Assembly (NCBI GenBank): GCA_001579985.1
Contig: LRSR01006252.1
Coordinates: 23,649 to 87,648, forward strand
Origin: Hypsibius dujardini
Taxonomy: Eukaryota > Tardigrada > Eutardigrada > Parachela > Hypsibiidae
Length of the DNA stretch: 64,000 nucleotides
Direction of reading: 5' to 3'
Both the position numbers and the translations under genes were made by a program. How positions within the stretch are numbered: the first letter of the stretch is position 1; every line of letters begins with the position of its first letter. Of this stretch, positions 35,505 to 47,708 are shown in pieces. Under the pieces are notes generated by a model, which was not told where the DNA came from, did not search any database, and worked only from the letters and a program-made list of their open reading frames with translations.

Positions 35505-38500
35505 TTTATGTTACATTCCGAGTAAGAGAGTATTGCAGCTGCAAATATCGCATATGCTGTAAATACAAGTTCTTAATTAATTATTAGATTCATCTAGAAA
35601 AGTACGAAACTTTATATCTTTCCGACACATTAATTATCGACCTGCTTTGCAATAGCTCAGTGATAGTTCTCAGTAACCCTTGTGTTTAAAACAACATACA
35701 CTAGAGATAATATTGAGTCCTTCGTCCTTTTATTGATTGGAAATACAAGGCTGCACTGTTGATCTGAAAACAAGCGAACATAACATGACAGTCTGGCGAG
35801 CTGTTATCGAATGCTGACTGCATCTAGGAATGAGCAGCTCTCTGATTAACCAGACAATCTATGGAGCATTTCACGTGCTTAGGAGGGTTCGCCTCAAATG
35901 ATGAAATTTCAGCTTCGACATTCTACGGCCTCTGACAACATTAAACATCACGTCATCTCTGAAAATATCATTTTTTCAGTACTTTTTTGCGGTTTTTTTA
36001 GTGTGTCCTACCAGATTCAAGTGGAATTCGCACCTGTGCCAAACCATCATTTTTTGCTCCTCAGCTTTATAACATACGACTTTATGCATCATTCTCAGAG
36101 GTTTGCGAGAGGATTAAGAAAAAATTGTAACTTGCAAAAATCCCGACCAATTGATGTGAATTGACGTTGCCTATTTCTCCACCCATAGACCAAATTGCCC
36201 CACCCTAGGACACAGGAATAATTTTGATACGGTCAAAGTTATAGTTCCCATATTAGAAAGCTACTAGGACAATGATTCATTCGGTTTTTCCGTGTGGAAA
36301 TTATCAGTTTTGCCCTCTCCGACCTGCCTCGGGGACCTCAAAAAATATGTTTTTTTGAGATGGGATGGACTAAAAAGTGGATCTACGCCGCAAAAATAAA
36401 TCAAAAATTGACACAATCCTAAAATTCGAACATCCATGGTTTCATTTTTAGATACTTCTCCCAAAAGTATTACTTCGACCGTATCGAAAATGTTTCTATA
36501 TTCACAGTTGGTGCAACTCAGCCAACTGGCTCAACCCTTTTTGAATTCCCTTGCTGGAGGCGTGTGCAGGGTGCGTTGATTTTCCACGCCATGTGTAAAC
36601 AAATAGACACACACAAAAACCACCGCCCAGGCGGTCTACTGCACCGGCATTGCAAAGTACGACGTATGGGGAATAAGCAACAAAAACCGTGTGATTACAC
36701 TTTTTTTCCGCTTTTCCAAAAAAGAAATGTCATTTACCTGCAGATCAAAAAATGGTCAAAACGAGTTACCCCTTCCACAAGTGGAGATGAAGTTGATCTA
36801 TCACAGGGCTTAGATAAATTTCAAAAATGTTAATTTCTTTGCAAATGGAATCCGCGCGGAATATTTGCAGTGGAATTCAAGTATTTGTATTGCATAGCTG
36901 TTTTTGGCTGCATCCTCTTTCTCACATCTTGCGGCTGCTTTTTCAAAAATAAAATTACAATTTTTACTAGTGCACAAAATAATTTTTTTTTTAAAAAAAC
37001 CATTCACGCATATCCGACGATTCGATGAGAAGCTGTGAACGAAGAAAGGCTTGCATCTTTAGGACGCCGATTTCATAAAACGCCGCAAAAGCATAAAACG
37101 CGTCAAATAAAGTGGGCTAGACGATAAAAAGAATTACAATGCTGATGTCGTTATCAGAATAGCTTTGTAATACATTAATACTTAAACCGAAGAAAGAGGA
37201 TGCATGCGTAGTTCAGACCGTATGGACATCGTCAAAAATGAATTTTACAGATATACCGGGTTCGGCAATTCTTTTAGGACGGGAGTTTTTGGTGTTCATT
37301 GCAGCGTTTTGTAACTTTTTGTATTCTATTGAATAGCCCACACTCTTACCCAGCGAACACACATTTTAGAATAAAATTCGAGCTAACGCGACAAAAGTTA
37401 TGACGAAGAACCCAATACGGTAGGAAATTGAAGTGTCCCATTGCACGCATTTCCCATTCCCGCCAAATTACTTTAAAATCTTAATTTAAAACCAATAATT
37501 GAGTGTGCTCATTTCACAAGCGTTCAGCAAAAAAATTAGGATTTTGGAGCAACACAGGAAGCAGGGCTTGCGGCGACCTAGTGATTAGAAAGTGGGATAT
37601 TTTGGATGTTGAACCTTCCTCTCAGGTCCCCGGCCCGTTTATCTCCATGCTACAACCGATTTTTATCATTAAAAATGTAAATGAAAGATGAGGTTCTCAG
37701 CTGTAAAATTGTTTAAAAATATTTTGTTATTTGATTGTTTAAGTCACCATAATTCTACTAGCAAAACGCGCCACGTTTTTAAGAAATATGGATTTTTGAG
37801 GCCGTTCCTTCTTTTATTTTTAAATAATTTTGGTATGATTGAAACGCCAAATTTTTTATATCGCTGAGTAGCCCCACATATATGCTACAGGATGCTTGTT
37901 AAGGTTTATTATTTTCCGGCTTTTGCGTGAGGAGGTAGGCCACTAACTCCGGTGCACTCAGCGAACCGCCAAAAAATTGTCATTGGCTGGGACACGGACA
38001 AATTTGAAAGGTGCACACAATCAGAGCCTCATTACGTCTGTGTACATCTGCCACTCTGGTTCCGAACAAATTTCTGACACATCAAAAGGTATCAATTTCA
38101 AAAAAATCAAAACAAACTTCCTGAACATATCGGTTTCCAGAACGACACTGAGAAACCCAGTCCAAAAGGGATTGCCGAACCCGGTTTGGTAAATGTTTTC
38201 CGACCGATATGTCATGAACCTAGTATGACCTGTTTTGTTCTGTTTTTAATCCACTTTAGAAGGAAGTCAGGAAAATATTTAGCAATGTGTTCTGCATACT
38301 GTTTTGGTACCTTTGCAAAATCGAGAATACATTTTCAGATTGTTCATCCTCAGTCTACAGTAGATCTAATCATCCTTAAAAATTGCAATATAACATCAAG
38401 AGAACAAACAAATAATAGGATTATTGTCATCTTGCGAATCGTGTGAGAGAGTCACAGTCTCAATTGGGCGACTCGCTCTCAGGCGTGGAACTTATTCCAC

Positions 38501-39482
38501 GAAATTCGGGTGAGTAATAATAAACATTATCTGACTTGACACGTTGCCTAATTGAGTGACGTATGTTCTGCGAGTGAGGTTTGATGTTCGTAGAATCTTG
38601 ACAGTTAGCTGCTCGAGTGCGGAGAAAATCCAGTTTGACAAACATTTTCTGCGTATCCGTTAGCTTCGTAAACATCGAACATCGAAAATACAGTCAGCCC
38701 CAAGAAAAACTCTCATCACGTGACTTTTGCTGAAAACTCCGCCCGAAATTGCACCGTTTCGGTACGACCAATCAGGACATATACTGTACATGTAATGCAT
38801 AAATCGAATCAAAACACGAACAAGCAAGCAATAAAAAAATTAGATAACAGGAATAAAAATTTGAACAATTCAAGCTAGGAGAAAAAAAACTTCGGAACCG
38901 GGAAATTTAAACATCACAGACATTGAAAAACCAAGTTAATTACTAAAATTTAAAAACGTTGAACCTTAATACCCAAATCGAAACTCGGAATCCTGCATAA
39001 ATTTATCAATCCGTACAGGCATGGAGTCCTGCAGTGTGAACTGCCATTGTTGTTTCAGGAGGAATTCGCCTTCCGTTGATCATTTTGAAAAACAACTTTA
39101 CTGAACCAAGCCAATCAAGAACGATAGCAGCGTTAAAAAAAGCACAGTCATAAACAGCTGCAAAAACAGCTGATAAGATTTCGAATTCGGTTACTTTAGG
39201 TAGTTTCCCTGCGGTTATGTCATTAGTTGATGCTCATCCTATACAAAGGTAAACTGCTATTTGTTTTTCGAGATCGCGAGATAAGCCTATTTTTGGTGAG
39301 CCACACGGTTCAATTACCTGCAACTCGTAATATCGAGAACATTCTATTGGCACATTTGTCGCACCTCACCTCTCTCTATGCGCAAAATGTTTATGTTGGG
39401 CAAGGAGTTTTTCTTGGGGCTGACTGTACTGGTACTTGTACGTTTCAAGAAGACGAATTTCCATTATAGTTGAGTCCGTTAT
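35505..39482. other. Gene-poor AT-rich stretch
   Basis: About 4 kb. All open frames are below 90 codons and show no motif or splice logic. No RNA gene or clear repeat noticed. Confidence 0.35.
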
Positions 39483-39490
39483 TATAAAAG
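39483..39490 (+). promoter_or_regulatory. TATA box of the 88-residue Cys-rich peptide gene
   Basis: TATAAAAG, 92 bp before the ATG at 39575. The neighbouring copy has the same octamer 100 bp before its ATG, and the intervening leaders are recognisably similar. Confidence 0.6.
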
Positions 39491-39574
39491 CTGATATTGA
39501 TTGCGGTGACTTCGGCACGTAACAATTCTGTTGCCTCCATTTCATAATTACATTCTTCCAATTCCAAACAGGCC

Positions 39575-39841
39575 ATGTCGACATTTCACCTGATTTTATT
39601 TGTCCTCGTCATTGGGATCGTTGTTCCAGCCATCAACGGTATGTCATGCCCAAGCTCAGTAGCGAAGCGTTTTCAGGACTGCTCGGAGGAGAAAGTATGT
39701 CTCAGTTCCTGTGGCGGCGGGGGATTGCTGGGTCAAACCTGCGAGCAATGCTGTGCCAACCACAACAGTCCTCGTCAAGTCGGCTACTGTTCTCAAGCTG
39801 AAATTGGTCGATACGTCTCGTGTTATTGTGTTCGTTTGTAG
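39575..39841 (+). CDS. Secreted Cys-rich peptide, possibly CSalphabeta-like
   Basis: Single open frame of 88 residues. The first 22 (MSTFHLILFVLVIGIVVPAING) form a signal peptide. The mature part has ten cysteines with C-x3-C (VCLSSC), C-x2-CC (CEQCC) and a terminal C-x-C (CYC), a layout seen in CSalphabeta defence peptides though with extra cysteines. Secretion and an antimicrobial or protective role are inferences. A damaged copy lies 2.3 kb downstream, so this is a tandem duplication. The TATAAAAG upstream and a compact leader suggest an inducible, intronless gene; an intron in the leader (ending ccaaacag at 39571) cannot be excluded. Confidence 0.7.
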   Translation: MSTFHLILFVLVIGIVVPAINGMSCPSSVAKRFQDCSEEKVCLSSCGGGGLLGQTCEQCCANHNSPRQVGYCSQAEIGRYVSCYCVRL

Positions 39842-41739
39842 CCAGCTGTTGAGCGAGATATAATCTGTTCTTTTCTCACTAATAATCATCGTCAGATTAT
39901 ACAACCTTTCTCTTAGATTATGAATGGTTTAGTAAGTGTCAATTTCATAATTGGCGATAAATTGTCCGAACGTTTTCTGGGTTTATGGAAAATGCACGTC
40001 GCTTAACGCCTCAAAAACATATCGAAAACTGACTCCAATAGATCGTCCCCTTGCGCTGTCCGGCTAATCTAGAATCTCACAACGAAAACATCGAAACCCC
40101 GAATACGAAACCGTTTGAAACACGACTACGATAAATTCGCGATCTCAAGAGACAGTTTTATGGCTAAGGGCGTGCATTCCGCCCACCTTGCAGCGTATAT
40201 TTCGACCGGTGTTTGAATGTGTGTGCTGTACTGTGGCGATGCTTAGCTGTCCATAGAGATGGCAAATTCATGAAACGAAATCCGAAAGAAATACTGCTCA
40301 CCCAGGACCGCAACAGTTAGGATTAAACAATAGCTGTTGGTTTTTTTCAGTCATCACGCACATAAAAGCATGGATGGGTGGCAGAATTTATTAACAACTA
40401 GCGAACTGTATGTATAGTTAAAAAGGCCAAGGGCGGAGGCCTGTAACTTTGAAGCACGAAATATTCAGCACCATAAACAAATCCAATTTTAATGATAGTG
40501 CAAAAAATATAATAGAATGAATTTTTCTTAAATAAAATTATATATTTACGTTTAATACAAATATTACTCGACTACTGGAGTACTGTTTGGAGTTTCAGCA
40601 AAAACATTTCAAGGGATTGAGAATTTTGCAAATACATTGTAAGCCGCCAAATGGCAAGCAAACTGAAAAACATCGGCGGAAGGCGAAAAACTGCAGAAAC
40701 GGTGTCTACAGAGCAACAGAATATTCAGCCATGCCGGTTGAGAGGCATGACGGGACGGGGAATAGGCTACCAGCCACACATCCTCGCAGACAGGGCCATT
40801 GGCAGACAGATACAACAGAAAAACTAAAACAGACAAACAGACAGACAAACAGAAACAGTTAGTCAGACAAACAAACAAATACTAAGACAAACATAAAGGT
40901 CGACAGACACCCAGACACACAGACGGACAGACAGTCAGACAGACATACCGGCAGCCAACAATCAAACAACAAAAACACATCTCGAGTCATTTCGGCATTC
41001 AGATACAGAGGCACACAGTGTTGCCCCAGAAAAAAAAACACAGACATGGACGAAGACCCGATAAACCGAAAGCGAGACAGATACGATCTTGGTCTGCAAA
41101 AAGAGAGACAAAAACAAAAGCTCATCCATTTGTTAGATGGGGAGTCCGAACAGCTTTAAACAAAAATGAAGGGTTTTTATATTCGTACAAATCTAAGAGT
41201 CGTATATCACAGAAGCCGATGGGTTGAAAGCGCGATTCCATAGTTCTTGGTACGTAGTGCTACGATAGGGACTATAAAAATACAGCGGACACCTAGCTAT
41301 GTTTTTTGGAATTCATATTGTCCATACGTTTGTGTCTCGGGTTTCTCTCTTTGTCTGTCTGTCTATCTTCATGTCTGTTTAGCTTTTTGCTTGCCTGGTT
41401 GGATGTGTATTTGTCTTGACCGTGCGTCTCATCTGTTGTCCAGTTTACTGTCCGACGTTTCTACCACTTTGCTCCTGCTTGTGTCCATGCCTTTCTCTTA
41501 CTACCGATTTTACGTGCTCCTGATCGCAGCACTCCTCGGTTTTCCCACCGCTTATATCGATTGCTAATTTTTAAATCATCATAAATATGGCTCTCTTAGA
41601 AAAACATCACAAGGCGTCATTCTGGGTTTATAATATGAAAATCACCCGAAGTCAGGAGAATGCTGTGAAAAACCTAACATACCGCTATTAAATGTGATTG
41701 TTTCGAGTAGACGAAGGCCCATTTGGTCAAGACGATCAT
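39842..41739. other. Intergenic with degenerate CAGA repeats and a transposon-end-like sequence
   Basis: CAGA/CAAA-rich repeats occupy about 40820-41050. At about 40127-40155, TACGATAAATTCGCGATCTC plus AAGAGACA resembles the terminal repeat of the elements at 27044 and 42160 but no partner end was found. The C-L-S-V frames on the minus strand are repeat translations. Confidence 0.4.
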
Positions 41740-41747
41740 TATAAAAG
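41740..41747 (+). promoter_or_regulatory. TATA box of the damaged peptide copy
   Basis: TATAAAAG, 100 bp upstream of the ATG at 41840, in the same position as in the intact neighbour. Confidence 0.55.
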
Positions 41748-41839
41748 TCGATCCACATCGCAGTTACTTCAGCAAGTAATTCGACATAAAGGTTTTCTGT
41801 CACCTGGAATTATCCATTTTCTCACTTCCAGTTTCCATC

Positions 41840-42112
41840 ATGTCGAGAGCTAACATGTTTCTTCTTTTCTCTGTCATCGGGATCATTGCTGGGCCAATCA
41901 ACTTGATGTCATGCCCAAGCTCAGTAGCGCAGCGGTTTAGGGACTGCTCGGAGGAGAAAATCCGCCTCAGGTCTTGCATGGGTGGAGGATTGACCGGACA
42001 AACCTGCGAACAATGTTGTGCCAGCAACAACAGTCCTCGCCGAGTGGGTGCCATTGTTCTCGAGTTGAAGATGTTTATTACGTTTTGTGTTACTGTGTTC
42101 GTTTTCAGCTAG
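41840..42112 (+). pseudogene. Frameshifted tandem copy of the 39.6-kb Cys-rich peptide gene
   Basis: The first about 68 residues align closely with the 88-residue peptide (shared SCPSSVA, DCSEEK, GQTCEQCC, NSPR). A 2-bp net insertion near 42048 then shifts the frame. The expected C-terminal Cys residues, including the C-Y-C end, survive in another frame up to about 42108. One core cysteine is also changed to Arg (EEKIRL for EEKVCL). Leader and TATA box are retained, so it may still be transcribed. Confidence 0.75.
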
Positions 42113-42159
42113 CCGTGGGGTAAGAAATTGTCTGTTTTTTTTTAACTGATTATAATCGT

Positions 42160-42310
42160 TACCGTACTGTCGCGATCTCAAGGGACACTTTTTTGCCCTA
42201 CCCGTAAATTTTATCCAACCCGGGCCGTGCCTATTCAGTGCCGTTCACCAAATTACCACTGTAGGGACAAATATACGGAAAAGCACTATACAATCAAACA
42301 ATCAACGAGG
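42160..42310. mobile_element. Left end of a pogo-like transposon
   Basis: Starts TACCGTACTGTCGCGATCTC, matching the terminal repeat of the non-autonomous element at 27044, and is followed directly by the minus-strand transposase relic. I could not find the opposite end, so the copy may be truncated. Confidence 0.65.
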
Positions 42311-42317
42311 AGGAAAT

Positions 42318-43105
42318 CTACTCTTTTCGATCAACAATTCCGGCTTTCACGAAGGAATTCCGGATGCACTCCTCGGTGATTTTCTCCCATGACTCTGAAA
42401 TAAATTCTAAAATTTCTTGACGATTCGGTGTGCGAAGATTTCCTCTTTTAGTCCGCTCTTGTGTGTCCTCTTCCACCTGTTCTGGGTTTTGCGGTAGTAG
42501 TCTTTAAACGGTTTATTAATACCGACGTCCAAATGGCTGATGCTTTCCTGTCATCCCGCCAGGAATTAGAACTCGCTGCACGTTGCGTTCGTCCATCATC
42601 CACAGGAATTCCTCCATTTTGTGAACGGGGTATCGATCAATGAAGAGGTATTGGCGCATGACACTAGACGGGAAGTAGGCATCAAGGATTTTTCGTGCAG
42701 CTGTTGCGTTCACCATTCTTTTCGGGAACTTTTGACGATCACGTTGTACGGTGGCTTCAACTTGTCCATGACTTTTTCTGAGAGAATTCCGGTCTTCTGG
42801 TTAGTAGCTTTGAAAACGACAACAGCAGGCAGTTTAGTTCCGTCAGCTTGGTAGACAAGGGGGACAATGAATGGATTTACTGCCTTTGGGAATCGTCGCA
42901 TTAAACTGAAAAATGATCGATTGATTAGTTGATTGCCTCTTTTGTTTTGGTCAAGGGCCACTGATGTATTGTTCGATTGGATGACTTGCTTGCTCTGCTC
43001 CTTTTCGCGTCAAGTCTCGCTTGTATGGATCAAAGAAGCGCATACACCTTTGATCGAAGTTGTAGAGAAGATTCGGATGGACCACTAGGAGCTTCATTTC
43101 CTAAA
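42318..43105 (-). pseudogene. Pogo/Tigger-like DDE transposase relic
   Basis: Reading from 43105 down, separate frames encode the successive blocks of a DDE_1 transposase: a N-F-D-Q block, ADGTKLPAVVVFKATNQK, LFIDRYPVHKMEEFL, RVLIPGGMTGKHQPF, then after a one-base shift DVGINKPFKDYYRK, and a C-terminal WEKITEECIRNSF helix ending at a stop at 42318. Order and motifs match Tigger/jerky-type proteins; the IPGG-x-T...QP-x-D-V-x-I-N-KPFK block is characteristic. At least two frameshifts show it is inactive. It would have mobilised TA-flanked elements such as the one at 27044. Confidence 0.8.
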
Positions 43106-44851
43106 CAGCAATGAGAAACTCGAACTGCTCATCCTGTAAACGACGATTAATCAAGAATGTTGACACTCAATCAGTCAATCAACTGGCTTGAACAGTGGTA
43201 ACGGAATCCCTAACAAAGTGAGCAATCAATGAACACACCTCCTCAGCTGCAGACACGTCCGTTTTCTGACAGGCATGTGTGACCGCTTGAAACTTGTCAA
43301 TTATTATCGAATTTATAAATTTTCCTTGAAAGTTCTGTGAGAGCATGGAAAACGTTGAGCATTATCCTCGCATAACGTGCATGTAACAAATAAGAAGGTA
43401 ACTCTGAAAAATCGTCGAGCTTCTTCACAGATACCTGACGATCTAGCACTATTGGTTCTAGGTAAAACAGCCATTTTTTGGGATATTGTCGCGACCGAAG
43501 TAGTGGAACCAGTCTACAAGAATACGATTTAAACGTTGAATAAAATCGGTCTTGGCATACTTGGAAATATTGAAATTCTTTCGCCGTTTTCTATGTAGCA
43601 TGGAATACATACAAACGTGGCAAATCCCTTGGGCTAACCGAGTCAGGCCATTACACTCGTTGCATGGCTGTTGTACACAGCCGTCGAGTTAAAGTGCTTA
43701 ATTCGTCCAGCGCAAGGTTTTCGTCACATGTGTACGACGCATTGGCTCTTATCGGAATTGATCACTCTGTCGCAGTGAGCGAGATAAAAAAGCTTGTGCA
43801 TTTTTTCCGAAAATCTTGTTGTGACGCGGTTTGGATAGTTATCAAGTGGACGATCGCAAGCTCAAATTCTTTTAAAAACGCGTTTTCATCCATTTGTTAG
43901 ATCCTTGTTGCGTTTGAATCGTGAGTTTTTAATTTTAATAAGTACGGTTGCTCCAGTTAATACTAACAGATCAAGAGTTACATTTGCTCGGGGTTGTTGT
44001 TTAGCGCTCATAATAAAAATAGCATCAAGTCTTCCGAATTATTAAAACACAAGAATGTCTCACTGCACTGCATAGGAATATAAGCTGTCCCTGTTATATG
44101 ATGGTATTTTTCCAAAAAAGCTCATTTGAACTGAGAAATGTGAAACAAACACTTTTTTTGTGTTTCGGCAATCAAGATATTATTAATAATCCGACTAGTT
44201 AGTTTTTTTCCGATTTGGTATTCTGCATTATACGCCATTTATCTTGGACCGAGGATTCACACAGGTGAAAATCTGCAAAATCTCAAAAAAGTTGAGCTTT
44301 TACATATCACCTTGAACATCGGCTGATGTTTTCTATAATTAATAAGGGAGAAACGCGACAATTGCGGCGTAGTTTTCGCAGCAAAAGATAACGTATCCTC
44401 CACACACACTAGATATTTCGAAATTGATTTAAAAACTTCCAATTTTCTCATTGCACAAAGTCAGAGCTATACTTTGTCCTAATTATGAGCTAGATAATTC
44501 AGTTCTGACGTCTTCTTACCGGTAACCAGTTACAGTCAATTCCTAAGTAATTGGAGGAAACACGTTCGACTGTTTTTTCTGTTGTCGTCTACCAACTTAT
44601 GCGCGGTTTATCAGTCGATCCGGCATTTCGACTTGTCCCAATTTTTGTCATCCAACAGCTGGATATTGCTCGAACAATCGGTCATTCCCACGATTGAACA
44701 CGAAAATAACGAATTCTATTATGAAAATAATTCTCGACAATTTGTCGTAACGAGAGATGATGTGAATCCAGGATTAAGCGAATAACCAGCCACAAATAAC
44801 CAACTCAAAAGGGCGTTAACATTGCTGGTAGGAATGAAGTTAAAATCCATT
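43106..44851. other. Intergenic, no supported gene
   Basis: A minus-strand frame starting ATG at about 43894 (MDENAFLKEFELAIVHLI...) is open for about 43 codons and may be a decayed upstream part of the transposase or an unrelated fragment. Nothing else recognised. Confidence 0.3.
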
Positions 44852-45650
44852 TTAACTGTCGGGCGTTCTCGGACTTTTGCATCCAGTGTCATACGGAAAC
44901 TGACCGTTGGGACATTTACACGGCTTCAAGTATTCATTTATGGCACATTGATAGGCGGAAAAGCACGTGGTAGTATTCGCCCAAATGCAATCCGTTCCGC
45001 AAGGAAGTGTGCCAACCGGACAAGTACAGTATTCGTTGAGTTCGCAGAAGTCCTTTCCATGGAAGCACAACTTTTCTTCCGGATCGATGCACTGCTTTCC
45101 ACATGGCAGCTTTCCGTTGGGGCAGCTGATCTCACCGAAACACGTCTCCACACTTGGGTCGACGCACACACTGCCACACGGCACTTTTCCCACCCAGCAG
45201 TAATAGTATCCGGCTGTTGAGCGACTACTCTTTATGCACTTCTTCTCAGCGGGATTATAGCACTCGCCGCCGCATAAGCTGCTGCCGACTAGGCACAGCG
45301 AATAACCCCATGACGAGGCATTGTTTGGAAGACATACTTGGGTTACTGCCCGCAGATATTACTGTATTTCCGCGGGCAAGTGCAAAATCCTAGCCCACCA
45401 GTGCAATGTTCAGAATATATACATGTTTGCAGGGATAGATCGACGCAGGCTCTTCCGCACAATGCTTGGTTGCTTGGGCAGAGAATCCCTCCATAACATG
45501 TCTTTTCACTGGGATCGTAGCAGGTCGAGGTTGTTCCATTTCTGCAAGCCAGTTCGCCCACTGCACACAGAGTTTTCCCGCCTAGGCAAATGCTGATGGC
45601 GGGGTCGTGCGGAGTGCCTCCTCCACATAAATACTCGTTCGTTCTAGGAA
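44852..45650 (-). CDS. Secreted-type protein with cysteine-rich C-x-D-P repeats (5' incomplete)
   Basis: Two exons. The first begins at 45650 after the acceptor ttgttcttag. The second ends at a stop at 44852. The junction is ambiguous: 45363 to 45288, or 45347 to 45281, both keep frame. About seven units share the pattern C-G-x-x-C-(Y/V/I)-D/N-P-x-x-x-x-C-x-G-x-x-x-C-P, for example CYDPSEKTCYGGILCP, CVDPSVETCFGEISCP and CIDPEEKLCFHG. Similar C-Y-D-P-x-x-Y-x-C units occur in fungal secreted proteins (CBM52-like) and in some invertebrate matrix proteins; that resemblance is by pattern only. So many regularly spaced cysteines imply an extracellular, disulfide-rich product. The signal-peptide exon was not found. 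Function unknown. Confidence 0.65.
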
Positions 45651-47064
45651 CTAAGAACAAAATCCGAAAGGAGTTCAGACAGGCAACTGAAAAGGGCAAA
45701 AGTAAGGACTGTTTGTATGCACAGTATTTACTTTTTACGAAAAGAGAATCCAAAACTGAAAATGCGATTTTTGAGTGAACAGACTATGTTGCTGCAAAAC
45801 ACTTGAAAACCCAGTAAGACAAAAAATCATATTGTAAAACTTCTCTGCAGCTTCGCTTTTTGGCGTTTTCTATCGCAATCTTTGTAGTCAGCAATGCTGT
45901 GCAGGGTTTTTTCTACGTATTAGCGTAGAACGTATTAGTATTTCTACTACCTTCGAGCAGCGGCTCAAAATAAATTATTTCGCTACCAATTTCCCAAGCA
46001 ACTCTAAATGGTCCTCAAAAAGGAGATGTTGAGCTACTTTTCCAGATCAGCCAAGTATCAAACAACTGAATAATCACTTAATAACTGAATTTTGAAGTAG
46101 ATTTATCTGGTGACCCAGCTGTTTCCAAATAATTATTACTACCAATGCAATTAGTTGCATGAGCCTACGTGGCATGGAAATTTCCGGTTGACTTTACGCT
46201 TTTGGACGCTGTTTCTCTTCCCGAACGAATTTCGTAATGCGGTTTTTTGCAGAAAAGTTGACGATAAGTTTTCTATCTTCTTATGTAAGGTTCACCAAAA
46301 CTAGTTGGGTGGTTCAAGAGTTACAATGAGAACTGATACTTTTCCCCACTATTTGCTTGCGCTAATCCTTAGACAAAATCCCTGTACTTGGTGGAAACTC
46401 GTTTTTATTAAATCTAGTTCGACGCAATTGCCCCAAATAACCAGATTTTCAAGGATTATACCAACGTTAAAAGTTAGCGGAAGCTAAAGACTTTCGAGAC
46501 TCAGACAGGACCCACTTCAGTGAATTTTCATTTTGTGCTTAACAAGTGCCGCATAGCTACAGCCAGAAAAAATCGATGCGCGTCGTGACAAATAACTTTC
46601 GAAAATAAAAACCGGTTTTGCGATTTCGTTCAGGTGTAAACAACTAGTTTGTAGATAGCTTTTTGGTCGACATTCCAATGCAGTAATAAGGGTTCAGCTT
46701 AATCACACGCTACAAAAAAAAGTGTAGAAAAAAAATTATAAGCCGGCCTCATAACTTATGAGCCTATCCATTCATCTTCACAAAACATTATACAAAGTAT
46801 ATGAAATTTATTTATGAAGTCTAGCAAAAACCGCAATCAGCTTATTCGGTCCAGATCAAACACAATTTCTGTTGACCTGCGGGTGACCGCAGTTTTCCAC
46901 ATCACGTAGGCTCAAGCTACCAACTGCATGGAGACTTCAAATTAGGAATTGATTAAGTTGCCAAATCGTTCCGTTTCAAAATCAATCTACGATGTTGGTT
47001 TTTTTTCGGATTCGAATTTGGCTTCTAAAGAAATTTATCAAATCATCTCTACACTGGAAACCAT
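45651..47064. other. Intergenic, no supported gene
   Basis: Should contain the missing first exon of the minus-strand Cys-repeat gene, but I found no convincing signal peptide with a matching donor. No repeat or RNA gene noticed. Confidence 0.3.
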
Positions 47065-47374
47065 TTGAGGGAATTTTTTCAGGCACCGCCAGGCTTCACT
47101 TTTCGAAACTGTGAACGGCAAGCAAAAACCTTCCAAAACGCCAAATCAAAATCAGTCTTTGATGCTATATTAGACAAATTATCTAAGCTATCCATTGATG
47201 AGTTGAACAAAGAAATCTGTTATCCGGAAGGGCAAAAAAATGAAATGCTCAGGTCACTTTGCTGATACACATTGCCGCTGTTGTTATCAGAAGCGTTTTT
47301 ACCAAAACTGTGCTTTCTGTTGCCTATGTGCACACGGACTTGTAGCTCCCCCATCTTTAAATGGTAAAAACTGA
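47065..47374 (+). other. Cys-rich reading frame, homologue of the 12.6-kb fragment
   Basis: Frame one runs from an acceptor-like ttttttcag to a stop at 47265. In a second frame, MKCSGHFADTHCRCC...KRFYQNCAFCCLCAHGLVAP continues to TGA at 47374. The second frame aligns with the Cys-rich end of the 12764-12949 frame. Here the aligned ATGAGT start is followed at once by a stop (M-S-stop), and an A7 run lies at the overlap. Either a decayed copy or a gene expressed through splicing that I cannot see. Confidence 0.35.
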
Positions 47375-47708
47375 ATTTTCTTCATTCGATTAATTACCGA
47401 ATATTCCACAACGCAACGTTTTTAACTTAATTTCGAAACAAAGTGAAGCGTGGTGGTTTTCAAAAACATTTTCTTATTGGGATGATGAGCAGGAAGCCCA
47501 AGGAAGGCCTGTTTTTGACACTTTTGCGAAGGGGATCAAAAACAGTTATTATTAGTTGAATTCTTTTACCGATTGCGCCATCAACATGCCTTATTGTATG
47601 AAATTTTGAGGTCTCCTTACCTGCTGCTTTCTTATCCTGCGGAAAAACTGAAAAATAAGAAATGATAATTGATAAATCAATAAGGGTCCACTGGAATGGT
47701 TCTTGGAA

